In this document: positions 20,142-31,119 of the stretch, piece after piece | Numbering within the stretch: the first letter of the stretch is position 1 | Layout: each line of letters starts with the position of its first letter | Assembly: GCF_041904905.1 (NCBI RefSeq) | Contig: NZ_JAYRMI010000006.1 | Location: 33,715 to 97,714 of the forward strand | Length of the DNA stretch: 64,000 bases | DNA from: Zoogloea sp041904905 | Lineage (GTDB): Bacteria; Pseudomonadota; Gammaproteobacteria; Burkholderiales; Rhodocyclaceae | Direction: 5' to 3' | Notes under the pieces: model-generated | Told to the model about the DNA's origin: nothing | Seen by the model: only the letters and a program-made list of their open reading frames with translations | Databases searched by the model: none | Position numbers and translations under genes: made by a program

Positions 20142-21227
20142 ATGGCTATCAGTGACTTGCAGATGGGTCTGATCGGTGCCGGCGGCGTTGTCGTCGTCGG
20201 CATCTTTGCGTTCAACAAGTGGCAGGAGCGCAAGCACCGCAAGCAGATGGATGCGCTCGACAGCGTCGAGCCCCTGGGGGCCGAGGCCGCGCGCCCGGCT
20301 GCCAGCCGGGTTGAGCCGGTGATCGGCGGCGAAGCGCCGGCGCGGCCGCAGCCCACCGCCCGCGAGGTCAAGGACGCCAGCGCCCGCCGCGTGCCGCCGC
20401 TGCTGCCCGCCGAGGTGGATGAGCGGGCCGACTGGGTGGTGCGGATCGAAGCCATCGAGCCGGTGGTCGGTGGCCGCCTGTGTCAGGCCGCTGCCGAGCA
20501 CCTCGACGGGCTCGTCAAGCCGCTGCGCTGGTTCGGCTTCTCCGATACCGAGAACCGCTGGGACGCCATCGGCCCCCATAGCGCCGCAGCTTATCACTGG
20601 GTGTGTGCTGCGTTGCAGCTGGTGGATCGCCGCGGCCCGGCCAGCGATGCCGACCTGAGCCGGCTGGCCGGGGGGCTGCAGCGCATGTGCGATCTGTTCA
20701 TGGCGATCCCGTCGCTGCCGGCCAAGGCCGACGCCCTCAGTCGGGCCGCGGAGCTTGACCGCCTGTGCGCTGGCGTCGATATCCAGATCGGCGTCAATGT
20801 GGTGGCCCGCGACCACGGCTTTGCCGGCACCAAGCTCCGCGGCCTGGCCGAAGCGGCCGGGCTCGAATTGCTGGGCGATGGCAGCTTCCACGCCCGCGAC
20901 GAGTTCGGGGTGAGCCAGTTCGTGCTGTCCAACCTGGAGCCGGTGCTGTTTGCGGCCGAGGAGATGCGCGGCCTCGTCACCCAGGGCGTCACCTTGACCC
21001 TCGACGTGCCGCGGGTGGCCGACGGCGTGCGCGTCTTCGAGCGCATGATGGGCGTTGCCCAGCAGCTCGCCGACGCCCTTGGCGGCGCGGTGGTGGACGA
21101 CAACCGCTCGCCCTTCGGCGAGAAGGCCGTGGGCCTGATCCGCGCCCAGATCGAGCAGTTCCAGGGGCAGATGGCCGAGCAGGGCATCGCACCGGGTTCG
21201 CCGCTGGCCTTGCGCCTGTTCTCCTGA
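20142..21227 (+). CDS. zipA: cell division protein ZipA
   Basis: ZipA anchors FtsZ to the inner membrane in early divisome assembly. The 361-residue product has an N-terminal membrane segment (about 8-25, GLIGAGGVVVVGIFAF), a basic stretch (KWQERKHRK), a variable Pro/Ala-rich linker and a C-terminal domain (about 205-361) matching the FtsZ-binding fold. Divergent in sequence from E. coli ZipA, but topology and position directly before ligA (as in E. coli) support the call. Starts 21 bases after smc. Confidence 0.87.
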   Translation: MAISDLQMGLIGAGGVVVVGIFAFNKWQERKHRKQMDALDSVEPLGAEAARPAASRVEPVIGGEAPARPQPTAREVKDASARRVPPLLPAEVDERADWVVRIEAIEPVVGGRLCQAAAEHLDGLVKPLRWFGFSDTENRWDAIGPHSAAAYHWVCAALQLVDRRGPASDADLSRLAGGLQRMCDLFMAIPSLPAKADALSRAAELDRLCAGVDIQIGVNVVARDHGFAGTKLRGLAEAAGLELLGDGSFHARDEFGVSQFVLSNLEPVLFAAEEMRGLVTQGVTLTLDVPRVADGVRVFERMMGVAQQLADALGGAVVDDNRSPFGEKAVGLIRAQIEQFQGQMAEQGIAPGSPLALRLFS

Positions 21228-21239
21228 GCGGGGCGCCCG

Positions 21240-23342
21240 GTGGCTGCAAGTCCCGAAGCCTGCGCGCAGGTGGCAGCCCTGCGCGCGGAGATCGCCGCGC
21301 ACGATCACGCTTACTACGTGCTGGCCGAACCCACGGTGCCGGACGCCGAGTACGACCGTCTGTTCCGTGAACTCCAGGCGCTGGAGCTTGCCCATCCCGA
21401 ACTCGTCACCCCCGATTCGCCCACCCAGCGGGTAGGCGGCGCGCCGTCGCCCGAGCTGGCTGCGGTGCGACACGCGGTGCCGATGCTGTCGATCCGCACC
21501 GAAACCGACACCACCGACCAGGGCGCGGTAGCCTTCGACGCGCGGGTGCGCCGTGCGCTGGGGCTGGACGACGCCGCGCCGCCGGTGGGCTACGCGGCCG
21601 AACTCAAGTTCGACGGCCTCGCCATCAGCTTGCGCTACGAGCATGGCGTGCTGGTCCAGGCCGCCACTCGTGGCGACGGCAACACCGGCGAAGACGTGAC
21701 CCGCAATGTGCGCACCTTGCGCAAGGTGCCGCTGCGCCTGCTCGGCGATGCGCCGCCGGTGCTGGAGGTGCGGGGCGAGATCTACATGCGCCGCGACGAC
21801 TTCGAGCGCCTCAACGCGGCCCAGGCCACCGCCGGGCAGAAGGTCTTCGTCAATCCGCGCAACGCGGCCGCCGGCAGCCTGCGCCAGCTCGACCCCAGCA
21901 TCACCGCCCAGCGCCCGCTGTCCTTCTTTGCCTACGGGTTGGGCGAGGTGGTCGGCTGGGCGCTGCCCGACACCCACTGCGGCATCCTCGACGCGCTGGC
22001 GGCCTTCGGCCTGCCGGTGTGCGAGCACCGGCGCCGGGTTGAGGGGCCGGAAGGGCTCGCGCAGTTCCATGCCGACATGGCCCAGCTTCGCGAGTCGCTG
22101 CCCTTCGACATCGACGGCGTTGTTTACAAGGTGGATTCGATTGCCCGCCAGCTAGAGCTGGGCTTCGTCTCCCGCGAGCCGCGCTGGGCGGTGGCCCACA
22201 AGTATCCGGCCCAGGAGGTCGCCACCCGCCTGCTGGGCATCGACGTGCAGGTGGGCCGCACCGGGGCGATCACGCCGGTGGCGCGGCTCGAGCCCGTGTT
22301 CGTTGGTGGCGTGACGGTGACCAACGCCACCCTCCACAACCAAGGCGAGATCGACCGCAAGGACGTTCGGATCGGCGACTGGGTGGTGGTGCGCCGGGCG
22401 GGCGACGTGATCCCCGAGGTGGTCGGCCCCATTGTCGAGCGGCGCGAAGGCGACTTGCCGCGCTTCGACCTGCTGGCGGCCATCGAGCACAAGTGCCCGG
22501 AGTGCGGCTCCCACGTGGTGCGCGGCGAGGATGAAGCCGTGGCGCGCTGCACCGGCGGGCTGTTCTGCCCGGCCCAGTGCAAGCAGGCGCTGCTCCACTT
22601 TGCCAGCCGCCGGGCCGTGGACATCGACGGGCTGGGCGAGCAGATCGTGAATCAGCTGGTGGGCGCGGGCATCGTGAAGACCCCGGCGGACCTCTACGAC
22701 GCCGACAAGGTGAACGCCGAGGTGCTGGCCGGGCTTGAACGGATGGGCGAGAAGTCGGCCACCAATCTGGTTGCCGCCATCGACAAGAGCCGCGACACCA
22801 CGCTGGCGCGCTTCATTTTCGCGCTGGGCATCCGCAACGTGGGCGAGACGACGGCCAAGGATCTGGCGCGCCACTTCGGCAAGCTCGACGGCCTGCTGGC
22901 GGCCGACGAAGCCGCGCTGCTGCAGGTGCCCGATGTGGGGCCGATCGTCGCGAAGTCGATCGTCGAGTTCTTTGCCGAAGCCCACAACCGCGAGATCATC
23001 GAGCGCCTGCGGGCGGCCCTGTGCTGGCCGGAGTCCGAGCCGGCGGCGCTGCCCGTGGCAGGCGCTTTCGCCGGCAAGACCTTCGTGCTGACGGGCACGC
23101 TGCCCGCGCTCCGGCGCGACGAGGCGGCGGCGATGATCGAGGCGGCAGGGGGCAAGGTGTCCGGCTCCGTCTCCAGGAAGACCGATTACGTGGTGGCGGG
23201 CAGCGACGCCGGCAGCAAGCTCGAGAAGGCCCAGGCCCTGGGCGTGACCATTCTTGACGAAGCCGGTTTGCGGGCTTTGCTGGCCCCGGCCGATACGGCG
23301 CCCGCCGATAGGCAGATTGGACTATTTGAGGAAGATCGATGA
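21240..23342 (+). CDS. ligA: NAD-dependent DNA ligase LigA
   Basis: LigA seals nicks in DNA during replication and repair using NAD+. 700 residues from GTG. The adenylation domain has the KxDG motif ELKFDGLAI with Lys123 and Asp125. An OB domain, a four-cysteine zinc finger (CPECG and later CPAQC), helix-hairpin-helix repeats (about 500-590) and a C-terminal BRCT domain (about 600-680, AGKTFVLTGTLPALRRDEA) follow in the usual order. Its stop overlaps the galU ATG (ATGA). Confidence 0.98.
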   Translation: MAASPEACAQVAALRAEIAAHDHAYYVLAEPTVPDAEYDRLFRELQALELAHPELVTPDSPTQRVGGAPSPELAAVRHAVPMLSIRTETDTTDQGAVAFDARVRRALGLDDAAPPVGYAAELKFDGLAISLRYEHGVLVQAATRGDGNTGEDVTRNVRTLRKVPLRLLGDAPPVLEVRGEIYMRRDDFERLNAAQATAGQKVFVNPRNAAAGSLRQLDPSITAQRPLSFFAYGLGEVVGWALPDTHCGILDALAAFGLPVCEHRRRVEGPEGLAQFHADMAQLRESLPFDIDGVVYKVDSIARQLELGFVSREPRWAVAHKYPAQEVATRLLGIDVQVGRTGAITPVARLEPVFVGGVTVTNATLHNQGEIDRKDVRIGDWVVVRRAGDVIPEVVGPIVERREGDLPRFDLLAAIEHKCPECGSHVVRGEDEAVARCTGGLFCPAQCKQALLHFASRRAVDIDGLGEQIVNQLVGAGIVKTPADLYDADKVNAEVLAGLERMGEKSATNLVAAIDKSRDTTLARFIFALGIRNVGETTAKDLARHFGKLDGLLAADEAALLQVPDVGPIVAKSIVEFFAEAHNREIIERLRAALCWPESEPAALPVAGAFAGKTFVLTGTLPALRRDEAAAMIEAAGGKVSGSVSRKTDYVVAGSDAGSKLEKAQALGVTILDEAGLRALLAPADTAPADRQIGLFEEDR

Positions 23343-24226
23343 AGAAAGTTACGAAGGCGGTGTTCCCGGTGGCGGGCCTTGGCAGCCGTTTCCTGCCGGC
23401 GACCAAGGCGAGCCCCAAGGAGATGATGCCCATCGTCGACAAGCCGCTGATCCAGTACGCGGTGGAAGAGGCGGTGGCGGCGGGGGTGACCGATCTGGTG
23501 TTCATCACCGGCCGCTCCAAGCGCGCCATCGAGGATCACTTCGACAAGGCCTACGAGCTGGAGACCGAGCTTGAGATGCGCGGCAAGGCCGAGCTGCTGA
23601 AGATCGTCCGCGATACCGTGCCGTCCCACGTGAACTGTATCTACATCCGTCAGGCCGAAGCCCTGGGCCTGGGTCACGCGGTGCTGTGCGCGGCGCCGGT
23701 GGTGGGCGACGAGCCCTTCGCGGTGCTGCTGGCCGACGATCTGCTGGACGGTCAGGGCGATCTGCCGGTGATGCGGCAGATGGTGGACGTGTACAACTAC
23801 AACCGCTGCTCGGTGCTGGGCGTGATGAACGTGTCGCGGGAGCAGACCAAGCAGTACGGCATCGTCAGCACCCAGCGGGACGATGGCGAGATTCAGCGGG
23901 TGACCGGCATCGTCGAGAAGCCGAAGCCCGAGGAGGCGCCGTCCACCCAGGCGGTGATCGGCCGCTACATCCTCACCGGGCGGATCTTCGAGCACCTGCG
24001 CCAGTTGAAGCCAGGCGCCGGTGGCGAGCTGCAGCTCACCGACGCCATCGCCTCGCTGCTCCAGGAAGAGGCGGTGCTGGCCTACCAGTTCAAGGGTGTG
24101 CGCTACGACTGCGGCTCGAAGCTGGGCTACCTGCAGGCCACCGTCGAGCTGGGGCTGAAGCACCCGGAGGTGGGGGCGGAGTTCGCCGCCTTCCTGGCTG
24201 CGCGGAGCGTCGGCAGCCCCGGTTGA
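23339..24226 (+). CDS. galU: UTP-glucose-1-phosphate uridylyltransferase
   Basis: GalU makes UDP-glucose from UTP and glucose-1-phosphate for LPS core, exopolysaccharide and glycogen or trehalose precursors. 295 residues with the nucleotidyltransferase motif GLGSRFLPATKASPKEM and the VEKPKPEEAPS substrate loop. Translationally coupled to ligA through an ATGA overlap, an unusual pairing of unrelated functions. Transcription should end at the hairpin 16 bases after its stop. Confidence 0.97.
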   Translation: MKKVTKAVFPVAGLGSRFLPATKASPKEMMPIVDKPLIQYAVEEAVAAGVTDLVFITGRSKRAIEDHFDKAYELETELEMRGKAELLKIVRDTVPSHVNCIYIRQAEALGLGHAVLCAAPVVGDEPFAVLLADDLLDGQGDLPVMRQMVDVYNYNRCSVLGVMNVSREQTKQYGIVSTQRDDGEIQRVTGIVEKPKPEEAPSTQAVIGRYILTGRIFEHLRQLKPGAGGELQLTDAIASLLQEEAVLAYQFKGVRYDCGSKLGYLQATVELGLKHPEVGAEFAAFLAARSVGSPG

Positions 24227-24241
24227 ACGATTGCCGGACGT

Positions 24242-24274
24242 AAAAAACGCGGCCTCGTGAGCCGCGTTTTTTTT
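24242..24274. terminator. bidirectional rho-independent terminator between galU and typA
   Basis: A 12-base perfect inverted repeat: AAAAAACGCGGC at 24242-24253 pairs with GCCGCGTTTTTT at 24261-24272 around a 7-base loop. The GC-rich stem is flanked by a T run on the plus strand and an A run on its left, so it has a terminator form in both directions. It lies in the 94-base gap between convergent galU and typA. Confidence 0.93.
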
Positions 24275-24320
24275 GGATCGTCGCCTCCGGGCCGGGTTTC
24301 CCCGGCCGGGCGGAAGTGGC

Positions 24321-26135
<1,815 letters not shown>

Positions 26136-26168
26136 GGGGGTGGATACCGAAGTACTTGTAAACCTAGA

Positions 26169-26177
26169 ATTTTACCA
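26169..26177 (-). promoter_or_regulatory. candidate extended -10 promoter element for typA
   Basis: On the minus strand this reads TGGTAAAAT, an extended -10 (TGn plus TAAAAT) 33 bases upstream of the typA start. The -35 region is poor, as often with extended -10 promoters. Sequence inference only. Confidence 0.45.
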
Positions 26178-26274
26178 TGCTTTTGCGCATCGCAGCATCG
26201 GTGGGCGGGTCGGGTGCTGCAGGGGTGCGTGATAAGATGCCCGGCCCATTCGGTTTTCTGAGGAGTCGTCCGGC

Positions 26275-27021
26275 ATGCTGGCAATCATCGGCGGTAGCGG
26301 TCTTACCCAACTGGCCAACCTGAACGTGATCCGTCGCGAGGTGATGCGCACCCCGTACGGCGAGCCGTCCGGTGCCCTGACCTTCGGGCAGCTGTGCGGG
26401 CAGCCGGTGGTGTTCCTGGCCCGACACGGTTACGGGCACACCATCCCGCCGCACCGGGTGAATTACCAGGCCAACCTGTGGGCCCTTCGGGAAGCCAAGG
26501 CCGACGCGATCATCTCGGTGGCCTCGGTGGGCGGCATCCGCGCCGACATGGGGCCCGGCGTGCTGGTGGTGCCGGACCAGATCATCGATTACACCTGGGG
26601 GCGCAAGAGCACCTTCCACGAGAGCGCCGAGCAGCCGGTGGTTCACATCGACTTCACCCGGCCCTACGACGAGGGGGTCCGTCAGCGCATCCTGGCCGCG
26701 GCCGCCGCGGCCGGTCAGGCGATCGTGGATGGTGGGGTGTATGCCGCCACCCAGGGGCCGCGGCTCGAGACCGCCGCGGAGATCAACCGCCTGGAGCGGG
26801 ACGGCGCCGACGTGGTCGGGATGACCGGCATGCCGGAGGCGGCGCTGGCGCGGGAGCTGGGCATTCCGTACGCGGCCATCAACGTGGTGGCCAACTTCGC
26901 GGCCGGCCGGGGCAACAGCGCGGCGCAGATCTGCTTCGGCAGCATCGACGTGGTGCTGCGCGAGGCGATGGGGCGGGTTCGGGAGGTGCTGGAGCACCTC
27001 TGCGCGGGGCCGGCAAAATGA
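26275..27021 (+). CDS. S-methyl-5'-thioinosine phosphorylase
   Basis: A PNP/MTAP-family phosphorylase that cleaves the by-product methylthioinosine (or methylthioadenosine) to a base plus methylthioribose-1-phosphate, for methionine and purine salvage. 248 residues starting MLAIIGGSGLTQL, like the Pseudomonas methylthioinosine phosphorylases. The phosphate-site motif ARHGYGH, the GPRLETAAEI segment and the MTGMPEAALARELGIPYA region with the substrate-binding Met are visible. Methylthioinosine rather than methylthioadenosine specificity is inferred from overall resemblance. Its stop overlaps the def start (ATGA). Confidence 0.85.
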   Translation: MLAIIGGSGLTQLANLNVIRREVMRTPYGEPSGALTFGQLCGQPVVFLARHGYGHTIPPHRVNYQANLWALREAKADAIISVASVGGIRADMGPGVLVVPDQIIDYTWGRKSTFHESAEQPVVHIDFTRPYDEGVRQRILAAAAAAGQAIVDGGVYAATQGPRLETAAEINRLERDGADVVGMTGMPEAALARELGIPYAAINVVANFAAGRGNSAAQICFGSIDVVLREAMGRVREVLEHLCAGPAK

Positions 27022-27551
27022 TCCGCGACGTGCTGCGGATGGGCGACCCGCGTCTGCTGCGGCGGGCGCAGCCGGTGACGGCCTTCGGCACGCCGGCGCT
27101 GGCGGCCCTGATCGCCGACATGCGCGACACGATGGCGCATCTCTCCGGCGCCGGGCTGGCGGCACCGCAGATCGGGGTGGATCTGCGGGTGGTGATCTTT
27201 GGCGGCGGGCCGAGCCCGCGCTATCCGGATGCCGCGGCGGTGCCCGATACGGTGCTCATCAATCCGGTGCTCACGCGGCTCTCGGACGACGAGGAGGGCG
27301 GCTGGGAGGGGTGCCTGTCGGTGCCCGGGCTGCGGGGCTGGGTGCCCCGCTGGCGGTCGCTGCGCTACACGGGTTTCGACGCCGCAGGGGCGCCCATCGA
27401 CCGGGTGGCCGAGGGCTTCCATGCCCGGGTGGTGCAGCACGAGTGCGACCACCTGGATGGCGTGCTGTATCCGATGCGGGTGCGGGATTTCTCGCGCTTC
27501 GGTTTTACCGAGGTGCTGTTCCCGGGCAGCCTGCCGGCGGGCGACGACTAG
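27018..27551 (+). CDS. def: peptide deformylase
   Basis: A peptide deformylase that removes the formyl group from the N-terminal methionine of nascent proteins. 177 residues. The three metal-site motifs are present: GLAAPQIG (46-53), EGCLS with Cys99, and HECDH with His141, Glu142 and His145. The third motif has Cys where most deformylases have Phe or Tyr. It is not in the usual def-fmt pair, so it may be a second, type-3-like copy; the rest of the genome would show this. It is coupled to the upstream phosphorylase and ends 2 bases before the glnD stop. Confidence 0.9.
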   Translation: MIRDVLRMGDPRLLRRAQPVTAFGTPALAALIADMRDTMAHLSGAGLAAPQIGVDLRVVIFGGGPSPRYPDAAAVPDTVLINPVLTRLSDDEEGGWEGCLSVPGLRGWVPRWRSLRYTGFDAAGAPIDRVAEGFHARVVQHECDHLDGVLYPMRVRDFSRFGFTEVLFPGSLPAGDD

Positions 27552-27553
27552 CG

Positions 27554-30151
27554 TCAGATCGCCAGGCGCTCCAGCAGGTCCGCCTCGATCTTGAGGATCT
27601 GGGTGTCCTGGGCAAGCTCGGGTCCGCTGATGAGGAAGGTGTCTTCGACGCGTTCGCCGAGGGTGGCGATCTTGGCTGTGTGGAGGTTGATGCCGTGGCG
27701 GGCCAGGGTTTCGGCCACGCCGAAGAGTAGCCCGGGGCGGTCGGCGGCGGTGACCGACATGATGTAGTGCTGGCCGCGCTCGTCGGGCTGAATCGTGACC
27801 CCGGGGGTGATCGGGAAGTGCTTGACCTCGCGGGACAGGCGCCCGCTTGCCGGCTGGTCGATGGGCGAATCCGCTTGGCGGAGGCGCTCGGTAAGGTCGT
27901 GTTCGAGCAGGTTGATGACGTCGCGGTAGTGGATCTCCTGGCCCGGGTCGAGCAGCAGGAAGCTGTCGAGCGCGTAGCCGTGGCGGGTGGTGTGGATCTT
28001 GGCGTCGGCGATGGAGAAGCCTAGCCGCGCAAAAAAGCCGCACAGGCGCACGAAGACGTCCTTCTGGTCCTTCATGTAGATCATCACCTGGAGCCCCTCG
28101 CTGCCGTGGCTGGGGCGGGCCTTGACCACCGGCTCGTCGGATTCGACCCGGTAGTAGAGCATCCGCGCGTGCCAGGCAACCTCCTCGGCGTCGTGGCGCA
28201 TGAAGTACACGGTGTCGAGCTGGGCCCACAGCTTGTCTTCGGTGCCGGGGCGCAGGCCGTAGTAGCGCAGCAGATTGCGGGCATCGTCCTGGCGCAGGGG
28301 CATGCCCAGCGCCTGGTGAGGCGTGGCGCCGCGCAGCAGGCGCTGGGTGGCGAAGAAGAGGTCTTCGAGGAGCTTGCCCTTCCAGCCGTTCCAGACCTTC
28401 GGGCTGGTGCCGCGGATGTCGGCGTGGGTGAGGATGTACAGCGCGATGAGCCGGCGCTCGGTCTTGACGAGTTCGCCGAAGCGGCGGATCACATCCAGAT
28501 CGGACATGTCCTGCTTCTGGGCCACGTTGGACATGGACAGGTGGTGCTCGACCAGCCACTCGACGAGGGCGGTGTCGGTCTCGTCGAGCCCGTGGGCGGT
28601 GCAGAATTCCCGCGCGTCCTTCATGCCCAGCTTGGAGTGATCGCCACCGCGGCCCTTGGCGATGTCGTGGAACAGCGCCGCAATGTAGATCAGCCAGGGT
28701 TTTTCGAAGCTGGTGGCGAGGCGGGTGAGCAGCGGGTACTCGTGGGCGTGCTCCGATACCATGAAGCGTCGCACGTTGCGCAGCACCTGGAGGGTGTGCT
28801 GATCCACGGTGTAGACGTGGAACAGATCGTGCTGCATCTGGCCGACGATGCGACGCCAGGCCGGCAGGTAGAAGCTGAGGATGCCGTACTGGTTCATCCG
28901 CCGCATCTCCTGGATGACCCCGCGCTTTTGCTGGAGCAGGCGCAGGAACATGGCCCGGTTGGCCGGATTCTGACGAAACTCGGCGTTGATGAGCTTGCGT
29001 CCGCGCCACAGGGCGCGCAGGGTGCGGGCGGTCATGCCCTTGAGTTCGGAGCGCTGCTGGAGGATCAGGAAGCACTCGAGCAGGGCGCCGGGGTGGCGGT
29101 CGAACACGCCTTCGTCGCGAACGTCGAGCAGTTCGCGCACGCACTGGAAGCGCTCGTTGATGTTGATCGCCACCGGATAGCGGTAGGGGAAGAACTCGGC
29201 GCCGAAGTTCTGGAGCAGGATGGTGTTGAGCTGGGTGACCTTCTTGGCGGTGCGGTAATACTCCTGCATGAAGACTTCCGACGCGCGGCGGTGCTCGTTG
29301 GCGTGGAAGCCGAAGCGGTGGGCGAGCTTCTCCTGGTGGTCGAACAGCAGGCGGTCTTCCCGGCGGCCCGCCATGTGGTGCAGGCGGATGCGCGCGTGCT
29401 GCAGGAAGCGTTCGAGATCGCGCAGCTCGGTGGCTTCTTCGGCGGTGACCAGACCGTGGCGGGCGAGGTCGCGCCAGTGGGTGCCGAAACCGGCAGCGCG
29501 GCTGATCCAGCCGATGATCTGCAGATCGCGCAGCCCGCCGGGGCTTTCCTTGCAGTTGGGCTCGAGGGAGTAGGGCGTCTCGTTGTGACGGGTGTAGCGC
29601 TGCTCCTGCTCAAGGCACTTGGCCTTGTAGAACTGACCGGGGTTGAGCTGCTCCCGAAGCTGCCGGCCGAAGCGCTCGAAGAGTCGCTCGTTGCCGCCGA
29701 TGAGCCGTGCTTCGAGCAGGTTGGTCATCACGGTGACGTCGAGGCCGGCTTCCTCCAGGCACTCGTCTACGGTGCGCACGCTGTGGCCGATGTCGAGGCC
29801 GACATCCCACAGCAGGCCGATCATCTGGGTGAGCCGTTCGCTCAGGTCGTGATCGGGCGTCGCGTCCAGCAGGAACAGCAGGTCCACGTCGGAGTAGGGG
29901 AACAGCTCCTCACGGCCGTAGCCGCCCACCGCCACCAGGGCGGCCGAGGCGGGAATCGCAAACTCCTTCCAGATGTCGCGCAGCACGCCATCCACCAGCC
30001 GCGACCGGCCCTTGAGGATGGGTTCGGTGAGCGGGTGGGCTTCATAGGTGCTGCGCAGCGCCTCGCCGCCGCTCTTCAGGCGCTGCTTGAAACGGACGAT
30101 GAACTCCCGGGCGGTTTCGGGAGAAAGCACGGCGGGCGCGATCTGGGACAT
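27554..30151 (-). CDS. glnD: bifunctional [PII] uridylyltransferase/uridylyl-removing enzyme
   Basis: GlnD senses glutamine and controls nitrogen metabolism by adding or removing UMP on PII proteins. 865 residues: nucleotidyltransferase domain with VGGYGREELFPYSDVD (75-90), a linker helical domain, an HD hydrolase domain with AALFHDIAKGRGGDHS, and two C-terminal ACT domains (about 695-865) that bind glutamine. It starts 10 bases after the map stop, so map-glnD is a likely operon. Confidence 0.97.
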   Translation of the reverse strand: MSQIAPAVLSPETAREFIVRFKQRLKSGGEALRSTYEAHPLTEPILKGRSRLVDGVLRDIWKEFAIPASAALVAVGGYGREELFPYSDVDLLFLLDATPDHDLSERLTQMIGLLWDVGLDIGHSVRTVDECLEEAGLDVTVMTNLLEARLIGGNERLFERFGRQLREQLNPGQFYKAKCLEQEQRYTRHNETPYSLEPNCKESPGGLRDLQIIGWISRAAGFGTHWRDLARHGLVTAEEATELRDLERFLQHARIRLHHMAGRREDRLLFDHQEKLAHRFGFHANEHRRASEVFMQEYYRTAKKVTQLNTILLQNFGAEFFPYRYPVAININERFQCVRELLDVRDEGVFDRHPGALLECFLILQQRSELKGMTARTLRALWRGRKLINAEFRQNPANRAMFLRLLQQKRGVIQEMRRMNQYGILSFYLPAWRRIVGQMQHDLFHVYTVDQHTLQVLRNVRRFMVSEHAHEYPLLTRLATSFEKPWLIYIAALFHDIAKGRGGDHSKLGMKDAREFCTAHGLDETDTALVEWLVEHHLSMSNVAQKQDMSDLDVIRRFGELVKTERRLIALYILTHADIRGTSPKVWNGWKGKLLEDLFFATQRLLRGATPHQALGMPLRQDDARNLLRYYGLRPGTEDKLWAQLDTVYFMRHDAEEVAWHARMLYYRVESDEPVVKARPSHGSEGLQVMIYMKDQKDVFVRLCGFFARLGFSIADAKIHTTRHGYALDSFLLLDPGQEIHYRDVINLLEHDLTERLRQADSPIDQPASGRLSREVKHFPITPGVTIQPDERGQHYIMSVTAADRPGLLFGVAETLARHGINLHTAKIATLGERVEDTFLISGPELAQDTQILKIEADLLERLAI

Positions 30152-30161
30152 CTTGGGTGGC

Positions 30162-30989
30162 TCAGGGCTTGATCTGGGCGGAGAACGGGGCGACGACGTC
30201 GGGGCGGGGTGGGCTGCCGGCCGACAGGGTGAGCACCTCGACGCCGGTCTCGGTGACCAGCACCATGTGCTCCCACTGGGCGGACAGGCTGCGGTCGCGG
30301 GTGACGATGGTCCAGCCGTCGGGCAACTCGGAGATCGCGGCCTTGCCGGCGTTGATCATCGGCTCGATGGTGAAGATCATCCCGGGCTTGAGCTCGATGC
30401 CGGTCCCTGGCCTGCCGTAGTGCAGCACCTGGGGTTCCTCGTGGAAGCTGGCACCGATCCCGTGGCCGCAGAACTCACGCACCACCGAGAAGCCGTTGCC
30501 TTCGGCGTGCTTCTGGATGGCGGCGCCGATGTCGCCCAGATGTGCGCCCGGCCTGACCTGGGCGATGCCCAGCCACATGCATTCATAGGTGATCTGGCAC
30601 AGGCGCTTGGCGCGGATCGAGGTTTCGCCGACGATGAACATCCGGCTGGTGTCGCCGTGATAGCCGTCCTTGATGACGGTGATGTCCAGATTGACGATGT
30701 CACCCTTCTTGAGGATCACCTTTTCGTTCGGCACGCCGTGGCAGACCTGATGATTCACCGAGGTGCAGATCGACTTGGGGTAGGGGACGTAGCCCGGCGG
30801 CGCGTAGTTGAGGGGGGCGGGGATGCAGCCCTGCACATTGACCATGTAGTCGTGGCAGAGGCGGTCGATCTCGCCGGTGCTGATGCCGGCCTTGACGAAC
30901 GGGGTGATGTAGTCGAGCACTTCCGAGCCGAGGCGGCCCGCGATACGCATTTTTTCGATTTCTTCCGGCGTTTTTATGGTGACGCTCAT
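30162..30989 (-). CDS. map: methionine aminopeptidase, type I
   Basis: Map removes the initiator methionine from new proteins after deformylation. 275 residues of the pita-bread fold with two-metal ligands in the regions LDITVIKDGYHGDTSRMF, CGHGIGASFHEEP and FTIEPM. It is divergent from rpsB, the conserved proteobacterial arrangement. A deformylase gene lies on the other side of glnD. Confidence 0.97.
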   Translation of the reverse strand: MSVTIKTPEEIEKMRIAGRLGSEVLDYITPFVKAGISTGEIDRLCHDYMVNVQGCIPAPLNYAPPGYVPYPKSICTSVNHQVCHGVPNEKVILKKGDIVNLDITVIKDGYHGDTSRMFIVGETSIRAKRLCQITYECMWLGIAQVRPGAHLGDIGAAIQKHAEGNGFSVVREFCGHGIGASFHEEPQVLHYGRPGTGIELKPGMIFTIEPMINAGKAAISELPDGWTIVTRDRSLSAQWEHMVLVTETGVEVLTLSAGSPPRPDVVAPFSAQIKP

Positions 30990-31089
30990 GGGGCTTGATC
31001 TGCGGGGTTTTCCAGTCGCCTAGGCTAGCTCATGCGGCCTCTCGGGGCAATCCGCGCGCCCGCTTTCCGGGCTGTCGCGAATGCCGGCC

Positions 31090-31119
31090 TTGAGCGCTTT
31101 AACGGGATGCTGCTACAAT
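31090..31119 (+). promoter_or_regulatory. predicted sigma-70 promoter of rpsB-tsf
   Basis: A -35 hexamer TTGAGC (31090-31095), an 18-base spacer and a -10 TACAAT (31114-31119) preceded by TGC, giving an extended -10. Among the clearest promoters in the window, as expected for a ribosomal protein operon. Transcription would begin near 31126, leaving a leader of about 160 bases before rpsB. Confidence 0.75.

Noticed and set aside
19584..22070. 828-codon minus-strand open frame spanning the smc-zipA-ligA junctions
   Set aside because: It ignores three real gene boundaries and has a His/Arg/Gly-rich composition typical of shadow frames.
28106..30172. 688-codon plus-strand open frame opposite glnD
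   Set aside because: Antisense shadow of glnD, whose catalytic motifs and ACT domains are clear; no ribosome site or recognisable domain.
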